Source: Crocinitomicaceae bacterium (GTDB taxonomy: Bacteria > Bacteroidota > Bacteroidia > Flavobacteriales_D > Crocinitomicaceae). Taken from it: 64,000 nucleotides of DNA. Below are positions 58,155 to 64,000 of this stretch, piece after piece. Both the position numbers and the translations under genes were made by a program. Each line of letters opens with the position of its first letter. Position 1 is the stretch's first letter. The notes beneath the pieces were generated by a model that worked only from the letters and a program-made list of their open reading frames with translations, was not told where the DNA came from and searched no databases. Where the stretch lies: the NCBI GenBank assembly GCA_021325675.1, contig JAJTCM010000005.1:1-64000 (forward strand). The letters run 5' to 3'.

Positions 58155-59886
58155 GGATTACTTCCAGTTGAATGAGTTCGTAATTCTCCTGCTTCATGAT
58201 AAAACAGTTCTTGTTTTCATAGCCCGAACCGCTGGCAACGCTTTCGATGGCAAACTTGTTCATTACCCCTGTTTCGGAATCCTTGCTGAGCAGGAATTTC
58301 TGGATGAAATAGAGCGATACGTCAAAGCCCTGCGCACCGTATTTGGATAAATCCGCGTTGTATTTGACACGGTACTTGCGCAGCAGCTTTTTACTGGCAT
58401 CGTAGCTGTAATTGAAATCGTAAGGAGAAGAAAAGTGAAGCGTAAACTTATTTTTGTAATACCCCTTGATCTCATCGTTGTTGATCCAGTCCTTGGTACC
58501 GAAAACAGTAATTTTTCCGGCGCCGGCTTTGGACGAGGTTTTTTCAAGCCCGCTCATAAAACGGGTGGAGAATACTTTATCACGGGAAGGGACAACAAAA
58601 ATAGTACTGCCGCCTTTTTTGATAAAATTCCCTATGTCTGAGTGGGAGCATTCAAGCAATTTCAGCTTGGAGCCTGCCGGAAGTGACTTCAGGAATTTCT
58701 GGCGGAAAGCCTGGTAGAGCTCATCGTCTTTGGCATCCACTTTTACCAGCACGATCTGATCGGTGGTTTTGTTAGCTGCAATATATTGCGCTGCGCCTTC
58801 GATCAGCGTGATGTCGGAATCAACAGCATTGTAAACATAAGGATTATCCTTCAAAACGGACGTTGACGGGTTTAAAGGCGAAACCATCCGGATTTTGTTT
58901 GCTTTGGCAAATGCGGCAGCAATTTCTACATTGTTCCCCATAAAAGGCCCGATAATCAGGTCGGCTTTCTTGACATTTTTTTCAACAAGCAAAGCCTTGA
59001 ATTTCGTAGTGTCCGTTGGTGCGTCCAACACCTGGACCCGGGCTTTTAACCCCAGTTTTTCCAATGAATCCAAAGCCAGCTGGGCGCCCATCAAAAATTC
59101 TGTGGCAATCCCCTTAAGGTTGTCATTTCCGCCATCCAGGCCGAAAGGCAGCAGGTAAAAAATCTGGTATTCGTTTTTCGATTTGAAGCTCAGCTCCTCG
59201 TCAATTTTTGAATCGCGGACTTCTTCGACTTTGCGCACTTCCACTTTGGTGATCTTTTCCTTTTTAACCGGGATTTTAATCACATCGTTTTTGCGCACCT
59301 TGTCATTTTTCAGGTTATTGAGCTTTTTAATGTCCTCAATAGGCACCATGAAACGCTTGGAAATACTATATAAAGTCTCGTGCGGCAGTACCGTATAATT
59401 GACAATACTGTCGGAAAATGTAATTTGTGTTGAAGTTGTAACGGTGAGCTCCGCAGCTTTCGTACCGGCAGGCAATTTCAGCTGCTGCCCGATTGAAATC
59501 CCGTTTTCGGAACCCGGGTTGAGCTTCACGATATCCTCCATTGCCACGCCATAACGCCTGGAAATATTGTAGAGGTTATCACCTTTCTCCACCAAATGGG
59601 TTTCAGCAGTTTTAACCGGCGTTGCGGTTTCATTTACCTGGGAAGCATCCACCGGGATAACGATTTTCTGCCCCAGTTGGATCCCGGCGCTAACCGTCGG
59701 GTTGAACTCGATGATTTTTTCGGCCGGGACATTGTACATTTTGCTCAGTCCCCACAATGTGTTGCCACCTTGTACGATGTGCACGTAGAATTTTTTGCCG
59801 TTAATTTCCTCGTAGACCGGATTTTCCGGCTGCGCGAAAGCAACAACGGAAAACAAGCAGAAAAACAATGAATATAGGAGTTTCAT
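58147..59886 (-). CDS. LysM-repeat protein with periplasmic-binding-like (LppC/PBP1) domain
   Basis: Three LysM-type repeats (VQGGNTLWGLSKMYNV, VEKGDNLYNISRRYGV, VLPHETLYSISKRFMV), then a type-1 PBP-like region (LLPFGLDGGND..ADLIIGPFMGNNVEIAAAFAKANKIRMVSPLNPS). Confidence 0.88.
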   Translation of the reverse strand: MKLLYSLFFCLFSVVAFAQPENPVYEEINGKKFYVHIVQGGNTLWGLSKMYNVPAEKIIEFNPTVSAGIQLGQKIVIPVDASQVNETATPVKTAETHLVEKGDNLYNISRRYGVAMEDIVKLNPGSENGISIGQQLKLPAGTKAAELTVTTSTQITFSDSIVNYTVLPHETLYSISKRFMVPIEDIKKLNNLKNDKVRKNDVIKIPVKKEKITKVEVRKVEEVRDSKIDEELSFKSKNEYQIFYLLPFGLDGGNDNLKGIATEFLMGAQLALDSLEKLGLKARVQVLDAPTDTTKFKALLVEKNVKKADLIIGPFMGNNVEIAAAFAKANKIRMVSPLNPSTSVLKDNPYVYNAVDSDITLIEGAAQYIAANKTTDQIVLVKVDAKDDELYQAFRQKFLKSLPAGSKLKLLECSHSDIGNFIKKGGSTIFVVPSRDKVFSTRFMSGLEKTSSKAGAGKITVFGTKDWINNDEIKGYYKNKFTLHFSSPYDFNYSYDASKKLLRKYRVKYNADLSKYGAQGFDVSLYFIQKFLLSKDSETGVMNKFAIESVASGSGYENKNCFIMKQENYELIQLEVIHD

Positions 59887-59925
59887 GCGTTTATTTGTTT
59901 ACGGGTTTGAATACATTATTTGTGC

Positions 59926-59933
59926 CAAAGTTA
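59926..59933 (-). promoter_or_regulatory. -7 element TAACTTTG upstream of the LysM/hemF operon
   Basis: TAACTTTG 39 nt upstream of ATG 59886; -33 element not clear. Confidence 0.4.
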
Positions 59934-60110
59934 CACTTTATTTCCGAAAGAATTATTCTAAAGTTCAGGTAATGATCCATAAGAGCTTAGCCACGAATGG
60001 CACAAATTATCACAAATCTGTTAATCCGGATAATCAAACCGAATGACACAAATATAACAAATTGTACTGCTGCTTTGCGGTCACTTTCAAATCATTAAAC
60101 TTATACCAAA

Positions 60111-61643
60111 TCACTCCCACTCGATCGTAGCGGGCGGCTTGGAGCTGATGTCGTACGTAACGCGGTTGATCCCTTTTACCTGGTTGATGATCCTGTTGGA
60201 AATTTTCGCCAGGAACTCGTATGGAAGGTGGCACCAATCGGCTGTCATGCCGTCAGTTGAAGTTACAGCACGTAAGGCAACAGCATGTTCGTATGTACGC
60301 TCATCGCCCATTACACCAACAGACTGGATCGGAAGGAAAATCGCCCCTGCCTGCCACACATCGCCGTACAAACCGTCTTCTTTGAGCCCATTGATGAAAA
60401 TTGCGTCTACTTCCTGCAAAATCTGCACTTTTTCGCGCGTAACGTCACCCAAAATACGGATTCCCAATCCAGGTCCCGGGAAAGGATGGCGCTGCAAGAT
60501 CGCGTCGGAAATCTTCAGGGATTTCCCCACCCTTCTCACCTCATCCTTGAATAAAAGACGGAGCGGCTCAATAACTTTCAATTTCATGTAATCCGGCAGG
60601 CCGCCAACATTGTGGTGTGATTTGATCGTTTGTGAAGGACCGCCGTTAACTGAAACCGATTCGATCACGTCCGGGTAAATCGTTCCCTGCCCGAGCCATT
60701 TCGCATCGGTAACCAATTTGGATTCTTCGTCAAACACATCAATAAAAACCTTACCGATTGCTTTCCGCTTTAATTCCGGATCAGTCAGGCCCTGTAATTC
60801 AGCATAGAATTTTTCAGAAGCATCAACGCCTTTTACATTGAGCCCCATATCTTTATAAGAATCCAGTACGGATGCAAATTCATTTTTGCGCAGCAGGCCG
60901 TTATCTACAAAAATACAATGCAGGTTGGCCCCAATTGCTTTGTGCAGTAAAACCGCGGCTACGGAAGAATCCACACCACCGCTCAGGCCGAGGATCACCT
61001 TATCGTTTCCGATCGTTGCTTTCAGCTCAGCGACTGTCGAATCCACGAAGGAATCCGGAGTCCAGTTTTGTGAGCACCCGCAGATTGAAACTACGAAATT
61101 GTGCAGCAAAACCGCTCCTTCCGTAGAATGGTACACTTCGGGATGGAACTGGATCCCGTAAGTTTGCTCGTTTTCAATATAGTAACCGGCATTTTCCACA
61201 TCGTGGGTGCTGGCAATCACTTTAAAATTAGCTGCAATATGCTTGATCGTATCGCCGTGCGACATCCAGACCTGTGAACCGGTCGACATACCTTTGGTCA
61301 GCTCGTGGCCTCCATCAACGAAAGACAAATTTGCCCGGCCATACTCGCGGATAGTGGAAGGCAAAACCTCACCTCCGAAGGAATTCGCCAGGTACTGCGC
61401 CCCAAAACAAATGCCCAGCAACGGAAACTTACCTTTAACCGCCGACAAATCCGGGCGGGGTGCGTTTTCATCCCGTGTCGAAAACGGGCTTCCGGACAGA
61501 ATCACACCTTTGATATTCGGTGTCAGTTCCGGGATTTTGTTCCACGGATGGATTTCACAATAGACATTTATTTCGCGGATCCTACGTGCAATCAATTGAG
61601 TGTATTGCGATCCGAAATCTAAGATTAAGATCATTTCCTGCAT
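60111..61643 (-). CDS. guaA: GMP synthase (glutamine-hydrolysing)
   Basis: [57 protein letters not shown]-term [15 protein letters not shown]. Confidence 0.98.
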   Translation of the reverse strand: MQEMILILDFGSQYTQLIARRIREINVYCEIHPWNKIPELTPNIKGVILSGSPFSTRDENAPRPDLSAVKGKFPLLGICFGAQYLANSFGGEVLPSTIREYGRANLSFVDGGHELTKGMSTGSQVWMSHGDTIKHIAANFKVIASTHDVENAGYYIENEQTYGIQFHPEVYHSTEGAVLLHNFVVSICGCSQNWTPDSFVDSTVAELKATIGNDKVILGLSGGVDSSVAAVLLHKAIGANLHCIFVDNGLLRKNEFASVLDSYKDMGLNVKGVDASEKFYAELQGLTDPELKRKAIGKVFIDVFDEESKLVTDAKWLGQGTIYPDVIESVSVNGGPSQTIKSHHNVGGLPDYMKLKVIEPLRLLFKDEVRRVGKSLKISDAILQRHPFPGPGLGIRILGDVTREKVQILQEVDAIFINGLKEDGLYGDVWQAGAIFLPIQSVGVMGDERTYEHAVALRAVTSTDGMTADWCHLPYEFLAKISNRIINQVKGINRVTYDISSKPPATIEWE

Positions 61644-61648
61644 GGCCG

Positions 61649-61656
61649 CAAAGGTA
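61649..61656 (-). promoter_or_regulatory. -7 element TACCTTTG abutting the guaA start
   Basis: TACCTTTG ends 5 nt before ATG 61643. Confidence 0.45.
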
Positions 61657-61734
61657 GGAAGAAAAATCGGTTTAGAAAAATGGGAGTGTTAATGAAGAAT
61701 TAAAGATTAAGAATGGAAAATGTTTATGCAATTC

Positions 61735-61801
61735 TCAGCTAAACAATTTAGCTGAAATATTTTTTGAGTACTAACCCTTAAAATGATAAGTACTAGTACT
61801 C
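61735..61801. repeat. Clustered inverted repeats in the guaA / S74-protein divergent intergenic region
   Basis: TCAGCTAAA-CAA-TTTAGCTGA (61735..61755); GAGTACTA (61766..61773) and TAGTACTC (61794..61801); 12-bp palindrome AGTACTAGTACT (61789..61800). Confidence 0.75.
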
Positions 61802-61874
61802 AAAACCGAGCATCAAGTCTGATTTACAAATATTTAAAGCTAAATTACTTCCCATAACTTTAATTTTATTACTT

Positions 61875-64000
61875 ATGAAAAAAACACTTATTTGCTGTTT
61901 GGTTTTCCTGGCTATGGGAGGACAAAACGAGGGCTTCGCCCAATCGACTACAGCTGCAAACACACCTGGTGCGGGCAGGTTTTTAGGCTGGACAGGGGGA
62001 ACAGCCCAATCGCTTGAGATCCGGAACAATGCAGCACAAGCCATTTATTTTCAAAACGTAGGCAATAGCAGCTTAAGAAACCGGATGCTGATTGATGATG
62101 CCTCCACCGGGCGAATAGGCCTGGGAAACAACCTATCTACCGGGTTCACACCCCAGGAACGTCTTCACCTGCACCACTCCAGCGTAGCAGGAAGTGAAGT
62201 GTATCTCAGGTTTACAAACAATGATACGGACTCCTTATCAGAGGATGGTGCTAATGTAGGAATTACTCAAACAGAACTCCGTATCACTCAATACGAAGAC
62301 GACTACATCTCATTTCAAACACCTAAAAACCTTGTCACAACCGGCCCAACAGTTCAAAACAGGTTAAGGCTTGCATCAAATGGGCAGTTTTTAGTTGGTA
62401 CTGCTTCTATTACTGATGAAAATATTATCGATGAAGATGCAATAAGCAGCTTTACAAATGCCTATCGAAGTAGCCTGTTAAATGTCCGGGGCCCAATTCA
62501 CAGCTGCTTTCCTTTAGTTGATACTCACTCAGTAATCTTATATGGTTATACCAACCCAAATACCCCAACCACAACAGGTGAAGGTGGCTTCAGAATGAAA
62601 ATGAACTTTAATTACTTTGACAACAATGATGCATTAATATTTGAAAAAACGGATGGAAACGGCACAACTGTTGCCGGAGGTTTTGCCTTCACAACTTCTG
62701 GAACGGATGGGGTAGAATTACCAGCCTTTTATATACGGGGAGGTGGGCGCACTTACGTTGGGCGTAATCTTATTACAAGTGAGTCTTCACTATTAAACCG
62801 CTTTGTTATTGACAGTGAAGCAAGCGATGCTACGGAAAGCGGGTTACGTTTTGTAGACCTGACCGATTCAGACACTCCAATTACAAATACAGGGCCAGGT
62901 GTTTTAGCAGTTGATGCAGATGGAAATGTTGTTTATGTAGAATCACATGGTTATGCTGACTGCGGGGATACGGAAAACGGTATTTTATCTGCCGATTCTA
63001 AAATTGATCTCAATGACAATAACTTTTATTTCACCAACCAGGGCGATATAGACGAAAACATGGTGATTGTTGGTTACGATTGTGGCGCTACACTAGCTTT
63101 TCCAGCCAAATTAACGGTTTACGAAAACATAGGCACTGACGTTGCCAAAGGAACAATTGCCGGATCATTTCTGAATAAAGATATTGCAGCTGAAGCCAGC
63201 AGAACTTTCAAAGGAGTGTATGGAGAAAGCTCAGGTACTCAGGACCAAAGCGGAACCATCAACATTGGCGGGGATTTTAAAGCATCCGGTGCGACTATTA
63301 ATTATGGTATTTTTGCGACCGCGACCATTGCAGGCACAAACCGCGCCGGATACTTCAGCGGTGACGTTAATTATACAGGAACATTGACCAACGTTTCCGA
63401 TAAAAAGTTCAAACAAAACATTGCTAAAGAAGAAAGCGCACTGCAATTGCTTGGCAGATTGAAACCTGTAACTTATGATTTAAAGGCAAAGGAATTCTCG
63501 CAATTTAATCTTTCCGATAAAAAACAGCACGGTTTTATCGCCCAGGAACTTGAAGCCGTGCTTCCTGAATTAGTTCACGAAACTTATCACCCGGAAACCC
63601 TGGATGAAAAAGGCAACGTTGTCAGCGAAGGGGTTTCTTACAAATCCGTCAACTACACCGGTCTCATTTCCATCAACACACAAGCGATCAACGAGCTCAA
63701 CCAAAAAGTAGAAGAAAAAGACGCTATTATTAAGGAACAGGAGAAAAAAATCGAGGATATGAACGCCCGTCTTTCCCAGTTGGAGAATTGTTTATCGGCT
63801 TTACTTCCGGCTTTATGCCAGATGAACCAATCGGCGATTGAGCAAAACACACCGGAATCACAGCAAGCTTTGAAACAGCAGCTGCAAACTATTTTGTCAG
63901 ACAGGAATTCAGTTGTACTGACTCAAAACGTACCGAATCCGTTTGCAGAAGCAACGGTAATTGAATACAATATCCCGGCTACAGTTGCCCAGGCGCAAAT
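61875..64000 (+). CDS. Tail-fibre-like secreted protein with S74 intramolecular chaperone domain and apparent T9SS type A C-terminal signal (partial, runs off right edge)
   Basis: Open frame from ATG 61875 (MKKTLICCLVFLAMGGQNEGFAQ) to 64000; VSDKKFKQNIAKEESALQLLGRLKPVTYDLK..KQHGFIAQELEAVLPELV (S74); coiled coil; VVLTQNVPNPFAEATVIEYNIP (T9SS type A-like). Confidence 0.88.
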   Translation, partial: MKKTLICCLVFLAMGGQNEGFAQSTTAANTPGAGRFLGWTGGTAQSLEIRNNAAQAIYFQNVGNSSLRNRMLIDDASTGRIGLGNNLSTGFTPQERLHLHHSSVAGSEVYLRFTNNDTDSLSEDGANVGITQTELRITQYEDDYISFQTPKNLVTTGPTVQNRLRLASNGQFLVGTASITDENIIDEDAISSFTNAYRSSLLNVRGPIHSCFPLVDTHSVILYGYTNPNTPTTTGEGGFRMKMNFNYFDNNDALIFEKTDGNGTTVAGGFAFTTSGTDGVELPAFYIRGGGRTYVGRNLITSESSLLNRFVIDSEASDATESGLRFVDLTDSDTPITNTGPGVLAVDADGNVVYVESHGYADCGDTENGILSADSKIDLNDNNFYFTNQGDIDENMVIVGYDCGATLAFPAKLTVYENIGTDVAKGTIAGSFLNKDIAAEASRTFKGVYGESSGTQDQSGTINIGGDFKASGATINYGIFATATIAGTNRAGYFSGDVNYTGTLTNVSDKKFKQNIAKEESALQLLGRLKPVTYDLKAKEFSQFNLSDKKQHGFIAQELEAVLPELVHETYHPETLDEKGNVVSEGVSYKSVNYTGLISINTQAINELNQKVEEKDAIIKEQEKKIEDMNARLSQLENCLSALLPALCQMNQSAIEQNTPESQQALKQQLQTILSDRNSVVLTQNVPNPFAEATVIEYNIPATVAQAQ

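Noticed and set aside
61793-62044. 83-aa minus-strand ORF
   Set aside because: Lies antisense to the signal peptide/N-terminus of the S74 protein and within the repeat-rich intergenic region; no motif.

Overview
This is a Bacteroidota window, most likely Flavobacteriales: it has gldD/gldE, T9SS type B sorting domains and TAnnTTTG-type promoters. The first ~26 kb, on the minus strand, is the larger part of a lipopeptide-type NRPS cluster. A SyrD-like exporter (26334..24736) is followed by a 3136-aa NRPS (24619..15209) and then by a second NRPS that starts at 15212 (ATGA overlap) and runs off the left edge (>5070 aa). The second NRPS is missing from the ORF track because it is open at the window boundary. 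Read by eye, the assembly line is FAAL/CAL-ACP-C-A-PCP-C-A-PCP-E // C-A-PCP-C-A[MT]-PCP-C-A-PCP-C-A-PCP-C-A... The most unusual feature is in the fourth elongation module. Its A domain is interrupted between motifs a8 and a9/a10 by a ~330-aa methyltransferase that reads like a complete protein-arginine-methyltransferase (PRMT) fold: double-E loop spacing SE-QLGVVGGS-E, followed by a beta-barrel with SSW at the THW-loop position. The rest of the window is mostly chromosomal housekeeping: DEAD-box helicase, TonB-dependent receptor, mnmE, ssb-gldE-gldD, yaaA, rocD, a histidine kinase, an NlpC/P60 peptidase, an operon of RPE-like/CBS fusion + DAHP synthase + KdsC-like HAD + saccharopine/alanine dehydrogenase-like protein, aroB, proline dehydrogenase, two giant T9SS type B surface proteins, hemF, a LysM protein, guaA and an edge-truncated S74 tail-fibre-type protein. 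Several intergenic regions carry imperfect inverted repeats. I saw no tRNA, rRNA, CRISPR array or intact transposase. All domain and motif calls come from reading the translation; no database search was possible.
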